Of a stretch of 64,000 bases of DNA, positions 47,001 to 55,238 are shown in pieces (the first letter of the stretch is position 1; each line of letters opens with the position of its first letter). The stretch lies in NCBI RefSeq assembly GCF_000621705.1, contig NZ_JHXO01000012.1, positions 1 through 64,000 on the forward strand. The letters are read 5' to 3'. Below the pieces are notes generated by a model that searched no databases, was not told the origin of the DNA, and saw only the letters and a program-made list of their open reading frames with translations. This DNA is from Prolixibacter bellariivorans ATCC BAA-1284 (GTDB lineage Bacteria > Bacteroidota > Bacteroidia > Bacteroidales > Prolixibacteraceae). The position numbers and the translations under genes were made by a program.

Positions 47001-47470
47001 GTTCCTTTAATAACAATGGTTACGCCTGGAAGCGGAACCCCGTCTTCATCCGTCACCGTACCGTTTACATTGTGCTTATCTTGTTGTCCGCTTTGTGCTG
47101 TTTCTACAGCTCTTTTGGAAATCACAATATTGCGATCAACGATTTGATATTTGTATTTCGATAAATCCAGTACCTGGGAAAGAATCTGGTCGATGCTGGC
47201 ATTTTCTATCGATAAGTTATAACGCTTCGTCAGGTCCATCTGGTCGGATTTAAAGAAAAAGCCAAATTCAGAAATCTTTTCTATTTGATCGAAAACCTGA
47301 ACGATGTTTGCATTTTCAACCTGAAGATTTAAACGAACAGCCTGTGAGTATGTCTTCGCCGATAACGTCATTGCAGACAGGAACAACAGGAATCCAGTTA
47401 GTTTCATGGTTAGGTACAATTTTTTTACCCCGGGGCGCAAATTGCCCGGGAATCTTCGAAAATTCTTCAT
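44072..47470 (-). CDS. SusC/RagA-family TonB-linked outer membrane transporter with STN domain
   Basis: 1132 residues. Order: a long basic N-terminus and signal (to about residue 43, SAKTYSQA), an STN domain (about 45-115, LNLQVENANIVQVFDQIEKI), a carboxypeptidase-like domain (about 134-215, GTVTDEDGVPLPGVTIVIKG), a plug with EVVAIGYGTMRKQDVTGSIS and GVSTINSSSSPLYVVDGVV, then a large beta-barrel ending in a Phe (WTMGLNVTF). The STN domain signals to a FecR anti-sigma factor, which fits the fecR and sigma genes just upstream. It imports the SusD-bound glycan using TonB energy. Confidence 0.96.
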   Translation of the reverse strand: MKNFRRFPGNLRPGVKKLYLTMKLTGFLLFLSAMTLSAKTYSQAVRLNLQVENANIVQVFDQIEKISEFGFFFKSDQMDLTKRYNLSIENASIDQILSQVLDLSKYKYQIVDRNIVISKRAVETAQSGQQDKHNVNGTVTDEDGVPLPGVTIVIKGTTSGTITDTNGNYTISDVSDSNVLVFSFIGMVAQDVSVQARQTIDVTMKRETYGIQEVVAIGYGTMRKQDVTGSISQAKGEELVQDQSFSALDNLRGKVSGVNIFSNSGQPGAYSSRVVIRGVSTINSSSSPLYVVDGVVMEDFGLINPNDIESIEVLKDASSAAIYGARGANGVILVTTKRGKEHGKGTTISYQGSASVSTMARYMDVLNAQEWTDAFMIGLENENKYMDYNWSLDRTDWFTDPNYFDAQGNPLYDTNWQKEATRTAFSQNHQLNIQQAGEKSSAGAFLNYTDQQGIVNNTYSKRINAKLAFDGDPTKWLSTSLNLSVNHTWGRYTPETGGGQEARRTMIEMLPWLPVRDANGVYTTSASSSMSDTFGFEGMSNPVMILDLQRRMRYNTQIFGNTALTFHLMDGLDLKTQFGIDSHTLTSKGYSSISLNNISMPNGWAYINHTNTFYWQEETYLTYQKVLGVHRLNAMAGLSWQERTYNWDESRTEGFSDDFFRWYNMEVGTTPSAPKSDYNAWSMNSYFLRLAYTYNDKYSATVTGRYDGSSKFGKNNKYAFFPSAGLAWIVSQEDFLKDNATISTLKLHTSYGFTGNSEIDSYKSLASISSGTYLLNGSRAPYSYINSMANPDLKWEKTAQWDMGFNLGLFRNKLNFDISYYHKKTTDLLLDTPLPTSSGFSSIYKNIGSVQNQGLDILVDATPVRSGDFQWNVTLNLNYNKNKILHLGENDEDIELNYWVGGSESILRVGENLSSFYGYRRLGVYTIEDYEAGNCDKNQIGRAKRTNEKEIIGKGMPDWTGSLINNFRYKNLDLTVDLQFVWGVETMQQFYHPTYDRFGITNGLTNILYDAYNGTNPNTMEQAIYLTNSGHAGQNTTVDSGWIADGSYLRGNLIQLGYTFSDTQCRAIGLSKLRLYASVNNAFLICSSKYNGFDPESTSHQGTGLSDKFGQNMTFYAYPRARTWTMGLNVTF

Positions 47471-47555
47471 AGATTTGAACTGTTTGGTTTACAATAGAGC
47501 AATCTCATTTGCGATTCTCTGATATGGAGATTGCTCGGGATATTAAATTCACATG

Positions 47556-47590
47556 AACCGGGAAGGGGGCCACCCTCCCGGTTTTTTTTT
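47556..47590 (+). terminator. Terminator-shaped hairpin between fecR and susC, on the opposite strand
   Basis: AACCGGGA (47556-47563) pairs with TCCCGGTT (47576-47583), extended by GGG/CCC, followed by a T run up to 47590 on the plus strand. The neighbouring genes are all on the minus strand, so it would stop antisense transcription, or act as a plain hairpin in the fecR-susC spacer. Confidence 0.6.
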
Positions 47591-47640
47591 GATTTAGTTG
47601 ATAGTTAGTGCATAGGCAATCATTTAATATTCTTGTTTAG

Positions 47641-48639
47641 TTAATTTTTCTTTTCTGTCGATATCGTAATAATGTCAGGTTCCATTTTATTTTCCTTGAT
47701 GCTGTAATTCAAATGCGTTGTGATATTCAGCATTTTCAAAACATAGGAAATGGAAGTGGTCCGCTTAATATTGGCAGTATACCGGTAGTCCTCAATGACA
47801 TCATCACCAAAACGGAAACGAACGCCATACCATTTTCCGAGTTCATCGCAAATATCAACCAACTTTTCATTCCGGAAAACAAACTTACCATCCATCCAAG
47901 CTACGATGGTTGACGGATCGATTTCCTGAAGTGACATCTGCTTCTTTTCTTTGTCATAAACAGCCAAATGACCAGGTTTCAATTCACAAACTCGCTGCAT
48001 ATTTACCGAAAGAATTTCAGCGCTCCCCTCAATAAGCGTTGTTTCAGTGACATCGTCATCAGGATAGGCACGCACATTAAAACGGGTACCTAAATCACGG
48101 ACAATCATATTGCCAGTTCGAACATAAAACGGATGTTTTTCGTCATGGGCTACGTCAAAACAAGCTTCCCCCACAAGTTGAACACTCCTCTCTGTCGAAT
48201 TTTCGTGATAAACCACTTCACTACCGGAATTCAGCCAAATCTGTGTTCCATCCGGCAGTGTCATCTGCGAAATACTGCCAATCGATGAGGCAAACTTCTG
48301 AGTAAAATCCATCTGTGGTTTTGGCAACAAAAGCTGATGAGCCAACCATCCTACAGAAAATAATACGACAATCATCGCTGCACGACCAATCCAAATCCGG
48401 GTCAGATTCCGTATTCCTGCTTTCGGCACACCATTAACCTTATCCCTAAGACTTCTATATTCTTCATCCAGGTTAATGTTTGAATCTTTTCTGTCTGCAG
48501 TAGCTCTCACCCATAAACTTTTGGTCTGATAAAACTCCTCCTGAAAGGACTCATCCTTAGCCACCTTTTCGTAATAGGCTCTTTTCTCCTCCTCGCTCGC
48601 CGTTCCCGACAGTATCTTTGATAATAATTCGTCTGACAT
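47641..48639 (-). CDS. FecR-family anti-sigma factor
   Basis: 332 residues from the ATG at 48639. Order: cytoplasmic N-terminal sigma-binding part (about 1-80, LLSKILSGTASEEEKRAYYE), one membrane helix (about 88-108, RAAMIVVLFSVGWLAHQLLL), the periplasmic FecR domain (about 120-220, ASSIGSISQMTLPDGTQIWL, GEACFDVAHDEKHPF) and a C-terminal STN-contacting domain (ITTHLNYSIKENKM). It holds the ECF sigma factor until the SusC STN domain signals substrate. Gene order sigma-fecR-susC-susD is the classical one. Confidence 0.95.
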   Translation of the reverse strand: MSDELLSKILSGTASEEEKRAYYEKVAKDESFQEEFYQTKSLWVRATADRKDSNINLDEEYRSLRDKVNGVPKAGIRNLTRIWIGRAAMIVVLFSVGWLAHQLLLPKPQMDFTQKFASSIGSISQMTLPDGTQIWLNSGSEVVYHENSTERSVQLVGEACFDVAHDEKHPFYVRTGNMIVRDLGTRFNVRAYPDDDVTETTLIEGSAEILSVNMQRVCELKPGHLAVYDKEKKQMSLQEIDPSTIVAWMDGKFVFRNEKLVDICDELGKWYGVRFRFGDDVIEDYRYTANIKRTTSISYVLKMLNITTHLNYSIKENKMEPDIITISTEKKN

Positions 48640-48808
48640 CAACTATCTTCTTATTCTTTCAGTTCAATATTCCTTTTTGAAATGAGCCTCTATTCTTTCC
48701 GATTCTGATTGAATCCCTTCTTAAGAATAAATAATTTCACATTCTTTAACTATTAAACAATTAAGCAAGGGACAACCCTAACTACGTTTTCAGATTTTTT
48801 TTTCAGAA

Positions 48809-49378
48809 TTAATTCAGGAAATTGGTAATCATCAATAAAACAGGAAGGTAGTCTTTCAATTCTTTTCGAAGGTACTTCAAAGCTTTTGTCATATGTGCTT
48901 CGACGGTTTTCACCGTAACATCTAGTTCTTCAGCGATTTCTTTATTGGATTTATCTTCAAACCGGCTCATGTAAAAAACCCGACGACAATTTTCCGAAAG
49001 GTTGGAAATTGCCTCTTCAATCTTTTCCTTTAATTCGGAAAACTCAAGATAATTAGGAGCCATCCGGTCGAGCGCTTCGTAATTGAAATGCATCTCCAGG
49101 TATTTCAGTCGGTCGTGATGCACTGCAAGTACTTCTCTGCGCTTTATACAGTTCAGACAGTTATTCTTGGCAATGGTATAAAGAAAGTTACGAATATTGG
49201 ACTCGCTCGAAAGGGATTCACGAATCTCCCAGAGTTTAACAAAGGCATTTTGGGCAACTTCCTTGGCTTCATCTTCATCCTGCAGATATTCTTTCCCCAG
49301 ATGAAAAAGCATAGGATAATATTGGTCAAAGATTGACCGAAACTCCTCGTTGCTAACGGTTTTTAATTCACTCGCCAT
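48809..49378 (-). CDS. ECF RNA polymerase sigma-70 factor
   Basis: 189 residues. Region 2: FRSIFDQYYPMLFHLGKEYL, DEDEAKEVAQNAFVKLWEI. Region 4: ISNLSENCRRVFYMSRFE, DKSNKEIAEELDVTVKTVEA with its helix-turn-helix, then HMTKALKYLRKEL. It directs RNA polymerase to the susC operon and is controlled by the FecR encoded 170 bases downstream. It is the first gene of the PUL. A TAnnTTTG-like box (minus strand, 49470-49477, TACATTTG) lies about 90 bases before its start. Confidence 0.95.
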   Translation of the reverse strand: MASELKTVSNEEFRSIFDQYYPMLFHLGKEYLQDEDEAKEVAQNAFVKLWEIRESLSSESNIRNFLYTIAKNNCLNCIKRREVLAVHHDRLKYLEMHFNYEALDRMAPNYLEFSELKEKIEEAISNLSENCRRVFYMSRFEDKSNKEIAEELDVTVKTVEAHMTKALKYLRKELKDYLPVLLMITNFLN

Positions 49379-49531
49379 TTCCAGTTCAGTAGGTCAAAAT
49401 GTCCAATGCCGTTAAATCATGGCGAGTAAACTTAACAATTATTGCTAAAATTCAAATAACATTTTAAATCAAATGTAAGACAGTCAAAGCACAATGATTT
49501 ATAAAGAGCTTTAGATTATGTCAGGCGAACA

Positions 49532-51022
49532 CTACAGTTCAAACCACTGCGATATCATATCACATTTCCCATTTCCGTCTTTATGATCGAATTCTCCGGT
49601 GTGCCGGTTATACACGTAATCTTCTTTCCAGTGATGCGCACTAGCGACCACTTTTTCCAGCGAATCCATGATGTAATCAAGCTCAGCATTGGTCATGGTA
49701 GGATGCAACGATAAACGCACCCATCCCGGTTTCTCGGACAGATCTCCGCTATTGATTTTTTGTGTAATTCGATGTGACATTTCCCGATCCACATGCAGCA
49801 GATAATGTCCATAAGTTCCGGCACAAGAACAACCACCGCGTACCTGGACACCAAACCGGTCATTCAGCAAACGAACCACCATGTTATGATGGATTCCCTC
49901 CACATAGAAAGAAATTACTCCCAGACGTTCCCGGGCTTCCTGCGCCAGTACGAATACTCCATCAATCTTGCTAAAGCCCTTGAAAGCTCTTTTCAACAAC
50001 TCTTTTTCGCGGGCCTGTATTTTCTTCACGTCCATCTGCTCCTTCAGCTTAATGCACATAGCCGCCCTGATAGCCTGCATAAATCCCGGAGTACCGCCGT
50101 CTTCGCGAATTTCGATATCATCTATGTAGGTATGTTCGCCCCAGGGATTGGTCCATTTTACGGTACCACCACCCGGATGATCGGGGATACGGTTTTTATA
50201 CAAATTCTTATTGAAGATAAGCACTCCGGAACTTCCGGGACCACCCAAAAACTTGTGCGGAGAAAAGAAGATAGCATCCAGACGTTGCAGTTCATTTTCC
50301 GGATGCATGTCGATATCCACATAAGGTGCCGAAGCGGCGAAATCGACAAAGCAATAACCATCGTGCTCGTGCATAATTTGCGCCAGTTCATAAAAAGGGG
50401 TAATCACACCGCTTACGTTGGAGCAAGCCGAGAAAGAACCAATCTTCACCTTCCGGTCGGCATATTTTTGTATTTCAGTCCTCAGATATTGCGGATTCAC
50501 CATCAGGTTCTCATCCGGTTCCAGCACCACCACATCGGCCAACGACTCCAGCCAGGGAGTTTGATTGGAATGATGCTCCATGTGAGTGAGAAAAACAACC
50601 GGCCTTTCCTCCCGGGGAATATTGCAGAATTTCATCAGTTTTTCAGGAATTTTCAGTCCCAGGATACGCTGCAGTTTAGCGAGCCCGGACGTCATTCCAA
50701 ATCCGGTGGTAAGAATTACATCATCGGCATTGGCATGCACATGCTTCTTAATGATGGAATGAGCCAGATGGTATGCCTGCGTCATGGTGCAACCTGTTTC
50801 CGATGCTTCGGAATGGGTGTTTCCCACCATGGGGCCGAACTGTCGCTGCAGTTTCTCTTCGATGGGCCGGTAAAGCCTGCCACTGGCGATCCAATCGGCA
50901 TATACCAGCGGCTGTTCACCGTAAGGAGATTCAAACGTATGGTCTATACCCAGTATATTCTTGCGAAACGATTCAAAGTATTTTTCAAGTTCAGTCGTCG
51001 TTTGTGTCAATGTAGTCGTCAT
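49532..51022 (-). CDS. Aminotransferase class V / cysteine-desulfurase-like protein
   Basis: 496 residues. It is a fold-type I PLP enzyme: the PLP Lys is K257 in SPHKFLGGPGSSG, preceded by CFVDFAASAPYVDIDMH (PLP-binding Asp) and THMEHHSNQTPW. A Cys pair C398/C400 in RGGCSCAGTYGHYLL occupies the region of the catalytic Cys loop of SufS/CsdA-type desulfurases. It is longer than SufS by about 90 residues. The exact activity (desulfurase, lyase or epimerase) cannot be settled. It is divergent from the SQR-like gene, which suggests shared sulfur chemistry. Confidence 0.85.
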   Translation of the reverse strand: MTTTLTQTTTELEKYFESFRKNILGIDHTFESPYGEQPLVYADWIASGRLYRPIEEKLQRQFGPMVGNTHSEASETGCTMTQAYHLAHSIIKKHVHANADDVILTTGFGMTSGLAKLQRILGLKIPEKLMKFCNIPREERPVVFLTHMEHHSNQTPWLESLADVVVLEPDENLMVNPQYLRTEIQKYADRKVKIGSFSACSNVSGVITPFYELAQIMHEHDGYCFVDFAASAPYVDIDMHPENELQRLDAIFFSPHKFLGGPGSSGVLIFNKNLYKNRIPDHPGGGTVKWTNPWGEHTYIDDIEIREDGGTPGFMQAIRAAMCIKLKEQMDVKKIQAREKELLKRAFKGFSKIDGVFVLAQEARERLGVISFYVEGIHHNMVVRLLNDRFGVQVRGGCSCAGTYGHYLLHVDREMSHRITQKINSGDLSEKPGWVRLSLHPTMTNAELDYIMDSLEKVVASAHHWKEDYVYNRHTGEFDHKDGNGKCDMISQWFEL

Positions 51023-51354
51023 AGTCAGTTTTTGGAACGTGCTAAAGATGGAAAAATAACCGGATTATGGAAATGACTTTTAGAATGTTTTCCAATCGGG
51101 GAAGAGGAAATAAATGTATTCCGGCTATTATTCACTACATGTAATTTGATTATTTCGTTGGAAGAAGATCCCGTTCCCAATCCTTAATATTTCAGACTGC
51201 CACAACCCAAATACTCACCTGAAAAGCAGGCGAATCACAGATTTTTGTTGTAGTTTTAAAAGGGTTTTGGCTTTCGCAGAAACGACAACAGAGGAGAGGA
51301 TCACGCCAATGCACATCCGTTGAAAAAACAATTAACCAATAAAACCAATTGATT
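51023..51354. other. Divergent intergenic region between desulfurase-like and SQR-like genes
   Basis: About 330 bases with no gene. AT-rich parts near 51090-51160 and 51240-51270 are likely to contain the two promoters, but no exact TAnnTTTG box was found. Confidence 0.35.
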
Positions 51355-52812
51355 ATGGCAAAAATTGTCGTGCTGGGTGCCGGTATATCAGGGCATACTG
51401 CGTCTACCCTCCTGAAAAAGAAATTGGGAAAAAAACATGAGGTGGTGGTGGTAACGCCAAACACCTATTACCATTGGATTCCTTCCAATATTTGGGTAGG
51501 CGTTGGCCGGATGACGGTCGACCAGATTCGCTTCAGGCTGGATAAACGCTACCAAAAAGCGGGTATCATTTTCAAACAAGCCAAAGCCGTCTCCATTCAT
51601 CCGGAAGGTGATAACGAGCTTAGTAAAGGATTTGTGACCATCGAATACACCGGACAGGATCGTGTTGGTCAAACGGAAAAAGTAGATTATGATTTTCTGG
51701 TGAATGCTACGGGCCCGAAACTGAACTTTGCCGGCACCGAAGGCCTCGGACCGGATAAATTCACCGAGTCGGTTTGTACTTATGGCCATGCGGCGCAAGC
51801 ATGGGAAAAGTTGCAGGGCTGCATCACTAAAATGGAAAACGGTGAGAAACAGAAAATTCTTATCGGCGTGGGACACCCAATGTCGACCTGCCAGGGAGCG
51901 GCGTTTGAGTACATTCTCAATGTGGCCTTCGAAATCAAGAAACGGAAACTCTCGCACATGGCCGAAATCAAATGGATTACCAACGAATTTGAGTTGGGTG
52001 ACTTCGGAATGGGCGGCGCCTACATCAAACGGGGTGGTTACATTACACAAACCCGTACATTGGCCGAATCGTTCCTGCGCGAACGCAACATCAGCTGGAT
52101 CAAACGGGCCGGCGTGACCAAAATCGAAGAAGGGAAAGTGCACTTCGAAACACTCGACGGCACAGCCGGTGAAGAAACCTTCGATTTTGCCATGTTGATT
52201 CCCTCCTTTACCGGACACGGGATTAAGGCGTTTGCCAAAGACGGCAGCGACATGACCGACAAAATATTTGCCCCGAACGGCTTCATGAAGGTCGATGCCG
52301 ATTACACGCCCAAACCATTCGAGCAATGGTCGGCCGAAGACTGGCCCTCAACCTATCAGAATCCGGATTACGGAAACATTTTTGCTGCCGGAATCGCCTT
52401 CGCTCCGCCACACGCCATCTCCAAACCGATGACCACTGCAAACGGAATGAAAGCTTTTCCCGCTCCGCCGCGCACCGGAATGCCTTCCGGTGTTACCGGA
52501 AAAGTAATTGCTCAAAACATTGCCGATTGGGTGAAAACCGGAAAACCGCTGATGAAGCACAAAGCCTCCATGGCGAAAATGGGCGCTGCCTGTATCGTAT
52601 CAGCCGGATACGGTATGATGAACGGTGCCGCTGCGACCATGACCGTTTATCCTATTGTGCAGGACTGGGAGAAGTATCCTGAGTTTGGCCGCGACATTTC
52701 CTACACCATCGGTGAGGCCGGACTGGCCGGACACTGGCTAAAATGGTTCATGCACTACATGTTCCTGCACAAAGCCAAAGGTTATCCTTTCTGGTGGCTG
52801 CTACCCGAATAA
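51355..52812 (+). CDS. Sulfide:quinone oxidoreductase-like flavoprotein
   Basis: 485 residues from the ATG at 51355. The N-terminal FAD motif is KIVVLGAGISGHTAS, with VVVVTPNTYYHWIPSNIWVG matching the SQR family. Three Cys are in SQR-like places: C141 (FTESVCTYGHAA), C179 (HPMSTCQGAAFEY) and C413 (GAACIVSAGYG), the set used for sulfide oxidation and persulfide formation. The C-terminus (GLAGHWLKWFMHYMFLHKAK) is amphipathic and would attach it to the membrane. It should oxidise sulfide and reduce quinone, but a related NDH-2-like role is possible. It is followed by a small gene at 52839. Confidence 0.85.
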   Translation: MAKIVVLGAGISGHTASTLLKKKLGKKHEVVVVTPNTYYHWIPSNIWVGVGRMTVDQIRFRLDKRYQKAGIIFKQAKAVSIHPEGDNELSKGFVTIEYTGQDRVGQTEKVDYDFLVNATGPKLNFAGTEGLGPDKFTESVCTYGHAAQAWEKLQGCITKMENGEKQKILIGVGHPMSTCQGAAFEYILNVAFEIKKRKLSHMAEIKWITNEFELGDFGMGGAYIKRGGYITQTRTLAESFLRERNISWIKRAGVTKIEEGKVHFETLDGTAGEETFDFAMLIPSFTGHGIKAFAKDGSDMTDKIFAPNGFMKVDADYTPKPFEQWSAEDWPSTYQNPDYGNIFAAGIAFAPPHAISKPMTTANGMKAFPAPPRTGMPSGVTGKVIAQNIADWVKTGKPLMKHKASMAKMGAACIVSAGYGMMNGAAATMTVYPIVQDWEKYPEFGRDISYTIGEAGLAGHWLKWFMHYMFLHKAKGYPFWWLLPE

Positions 52813-52838
52813 AAATAGAAACATAAAAATCAATAGAT

Positions 52839-53003
52839 ATGGAAGAACACATCAATAAAACCATCGCTTACTCGCAGGAATCCTATCCGCCGGTTCCCAC
52901 ACGGGCAACCCGATTCTGGCGGGCCTTTATCCCCTGGCAAATGTACCGCTGGGTGGTACTGAACATCAAAATCCTCCGCATCGTAGCCGGAGGACACTCT
53001 TAA
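52839..53003 (+). CDS. Small protein (54 residues) accompanying the SQR-like gene
   Basis: The ATG is 26 bases after the SQR-like stop. Sequence features: SQESYPPVPTRATRFWRAF, then IPWQMYRWVVLNIKILRIVA, ending GGHS. It is basic with an amphipathic or hydrophobic stretch rich in Trp and Ile, consistent with membrane attachment. No family is recognised. Gene order, tight spacing, a start codon and a terminator directly after its stop support it as a real gene; a role as an SQR partner is inference. Confidence 0.6.
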   Translation: MEEHINKTIAYSQESYPPVPTRATRFWRAFIPWQMYRWVVLNIKILRIVAGGHS

Positions 53004-53013
53004 GTTGGATTTG

Positions 53014-53046
53014 AAAGGCTGTCTGCTATCCCGGGCAGCCTTTTTT
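53014..53046 (+). terminator. Terminator after the SQR-like operon
   Basis: AAAGGCTG pairs with CAGCC plus following T's (53036-53046); a stem with bulges ends in six T's. Confidence 0.75.
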
Positions 53047-53084
53047 ACGATGTTCTGATAGGGAGCGCAACTCAAAAACTTTCC

Positions 53085-53175
53085 TCAACAACACTAACAA
53101 TAGTAACGACAGAAACGACAGAAACAATGTCAGTTACAACAACCTTTAAGCGCAACCTGTAACTCTTCAACCTGA
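53085..53175. repeat. Low-complexity intergenic repeat (CAGAAAC type)
   Basis: Contains AACAATAGTAACGACAGAAA, AAGCGCAACCTG and AACCTGTAACTCTTCAAC, phrases shared with 1840-1970 (reverse complement) and 25830-26020. No coding potential. It abuts the ABC permease stop. Confidence 0.6.
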
Positions 53176-53182
53176 AACCCGT

Positions 53183-54307
53183 TCAGTGCCACTTAAAAAA
53201 CCGCAACCCGAGCGAGAAAAAGAAAACCCCAATGGCCGATAAAATCACAAAAGGCAAAGCAATATCCGATAATCCCAACCCTTCGTTGAAAATACCACGA
53301 ATGCCATCGGCCAACATCGTAAGCGGTAGCTTTTGGATGAACGGTATACTCCAATCCGGGAAATTGTGGTAACTGAAAAAGATGCCTGATACCACCATCA
53401 TCGGCATCACCACCAGGTTAATGAGCCCATTGCCAATTTCGGTGTTGGCCGTATGTGACGACACGAAGATGGCGATTCCGGCGAAAGCCAGGTTTCCCGC
53501 CATAAAAATGGCCAGCAATCCGGCAATACTTCCCTGAATGGTAATTCCGAAAACCAGCCAGGTCACCAGCACCAACAGCGCCGATTCGATGAAATTCATC
53601 ACAAAACGCACGGTAATAAAGGCAATGAGAAAATTCGTTTTCTTCATGGGGGTAGCGACCATACGGCGCAGCAACTTCTTCGAGCGCCGGTCGATGATGC
53701 CATAGCTAATGCCCCACATGCACGACATCATCGCGTTCATCGCTATCAATCCGGGAACCAGGAAATCGATGTATCGGGTGCCGGCCAGCGTCAACGGTTT
53801 GATTTCGCCATTGTCCTGCGGCGTATTCACCGCTTTCCCGTTCAGGACGCCCGACAGCTTGATGTAACTCAGCTGGGCATCGGGGTTGCGCGGATCGAAA
53901 TGATATTCCGGCTTCCCGTTTTGCTCCGTCAAAATCACATTTATCTGACCGCGTTTCAGCAAAACCATCGCCTCTTTCCAGTCGGTTTCCCGGAAAAGAA
54001 ACGTTGTATTTCCCATCTGCTTATCAGGAATCGTGTAGCTGTACCGAAACGAATCCGCTGCCACTTCCGGATTAGGCTGTGCTTCCGTGAGCAAAAAATG
54101 TTGGACAGACGTACCGTCACCTGATGCGTCGATCACCGCGACTTTGCGCACGACATCCGTTTTCTGTGTAAAGGCGATGCCCAGTCCCAGTGACATCAGG
54201 ATGGGAAAAACAATACCCCAAAACAGCACGCCGGGCTCGCGAATTAGCTCCCTTGAGTATGAAATGATCAATTGCCAAAGCTGGTGGTTCGATAGTCGGT
54301 TATTCAT
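53183..54307 (-). CDS. ABC-2 type transporter permease
   Basis: 374 residues. There is one N-terminal helix (VLFWGIVFPILMSLGLGIAF), an extended periplasmic domain (about 50-170), and then five helices with the ABC-2 pattern (YIDFLVPGLIAMNAMMSCMW, ATPMKKTNFLIAFITVRFVM, MVVSGIFFSYHNFPDWSIPF). It forms the channel of an exporter with the adjacent ATPase, which overlaps its start by 8 bases. The substrate is unknown; such pairs commonly export lipids, polysaccharides or drugs. Confidence 0.9.
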   Translation of the reverse strand: MNNRLSNHQLWQLIISYSRELIREPGVLFWGIVFPILMSLGLGIAFTQKTDVVRKVAVIDASGDGTSVQHFLLTEAQPNPEVAADSFRYSYTIPDKQMGNTTFLFRETDWKEAMVLLKRGQINVILTEQNGKPEYHFDPRNPDAQLSYIKLSGVLNGKAVNTPQDNGEIKPLTLAGTRYIDFLVPGLIAMNAMMSCMWGISYGIIDRRSKKLLRRMVATPMKKTNFLIAFITVRFVMNFIESALLVLVTWLVFGITIQGSIAGLLAIFMAGNLAFAGIAIFVSSHTANTEIGNGLINLVVMPMMVVSGIFFSYHNFPDWSIPFIQKLPLTMLADGIRGIFNEGLGLSDIALPFVILSAIGVFFFSLGLRFFKWH

Positions 54308-55238
54308 GCAAATGTCTTCCGGTTAACGTGGTGAATAAATCGTCGAGCGTGGTACGGCGGCACTCCATATCCTGCAGATGAAGCCGGTTCTGCTGCAGGT
54401 AATCCATAAATTCGGGCAGTTGCGTATTCATGTTCTGCACCGTTACTTTGCCACTCCCTTGTGTTCCGTTCCATTGGATATCACTGATTTCTCCTTTCGT
54501 CCGGGGCAATGTTTCCGGAGCATCCTTCAGCGTAAATTCTATTACCTTCTCTCCTTTCTCGTCGTTCAACAGTTGCTCCAGCGTACCTTCCCGCAGGATT
54601 TTCCCATGGTCCACAATAATGATATAATCGCACAACTGCTCGGCTTCCTCCATGTAATGCGTGGTCAGAATCATCGACGTTTCGGCCTGTTCTTTTAGCT
54701 TGCGCAGAATAGCCCAGATTTCGCGCCGGGCGTTTGGGTCAAGCCCCGTGGTCGGCTCATCCAACAACAATACCTTCGGCTTATTCAGCAACGAAATCCC
54801 CAGTGCCAGTCGTTGCCGCTGACCACCTGATAGATTCACCACATACGCTTTGCGCTTTTCTTCCAGCGCCACCAGTTCGATAATCTCCTCTACCCGCTCC
54901 TTTCCCAGCCCAAAGAAACTAGCAAACAACCGTAGCGTTTCGTACACCCGAAGTTTATCCGTAAAACGGGTTTCCTGCAGCGACAAGCCAATCAGGTGGC
55001 GCAGTTCATCCTCGTGGTGCTTCCACGTCTTCCCCATAATACGGATTTCCCCCTTGTCGGGATGACGAATGCCTTCAATCATCTCCACCAGCGTGGTTTT
55101 CCCGGCACCATTCGGCCCAAGCAGCGCCACAAACTGTCCTTTTCCAATCGTCAGATTCAGTCCCTGCACCGCATGAACCGTCTTGAAGGACTTGTGCACC
55201 TCCTTCACCTCAATCACCGGTGTAAGCGTGTTTTCCAT
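54300..55238 (-). CDS. ABC transporter ATP-binding protein
   Basis: 312 residues from the ATG at 55238. Walker A GPNGAGKTT at 41-49, Q-loop in LIGLSLQETRF, signature NLSGGQRQRLALG, Walker B KVLLLDEPTTGLDPNARRE, and H-loop LTTHYMEEAEQL. A C-terminal extension of about 90 residues (after IIIVDHGKIL) is usual for ABC-2 exporters. It couples ATP hydrolysis to the permease encoded downstream. Its first about 75 codons are duplicated at 56728-56975. Confidence 0.94.
   Translation of the reverse strand: MENTLTPVIEVKEVHKSFKTVHAVQGLNLTIGKGQFVALLGPNGAGKTTLVEMIEGIRHPDKGEIRIMGKTWKHHEDELRHLIGLSLQETRFTDKLRVYETLRLFASFFGLGKERVEEIIELVALEEKRKAYVVNLSGGQRQRLALGISLLNKPKVLLLDEPTTGLDPNARREIWAILRKLKEQAETSMILTTHYMEEAEQLCDYIIIVDHGKILREGTLEQLLNDEKGEKVIEFTLKDAPETLPRTKGEISDIQWNGTQGSGKVTVQNMNTQLPEFMDYLQQNRLHLQDMECRRTTLDDLFTTLTGRHLHE

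Noticed and set aside
49793-51076. Long plus-strand open frame (427 codons) opposite the desulfurase-like gene
   Set aside because: It mirrors a well-supported PLP enzyme gene; its translation shows no domain, is rich in His/Arg and looks like a codon-bias shadow.
51388-52326. Long minus-strand open frame opposite the SQR-like gene
   Set aside because: Shadow of the flavoprotein gene; no family features.
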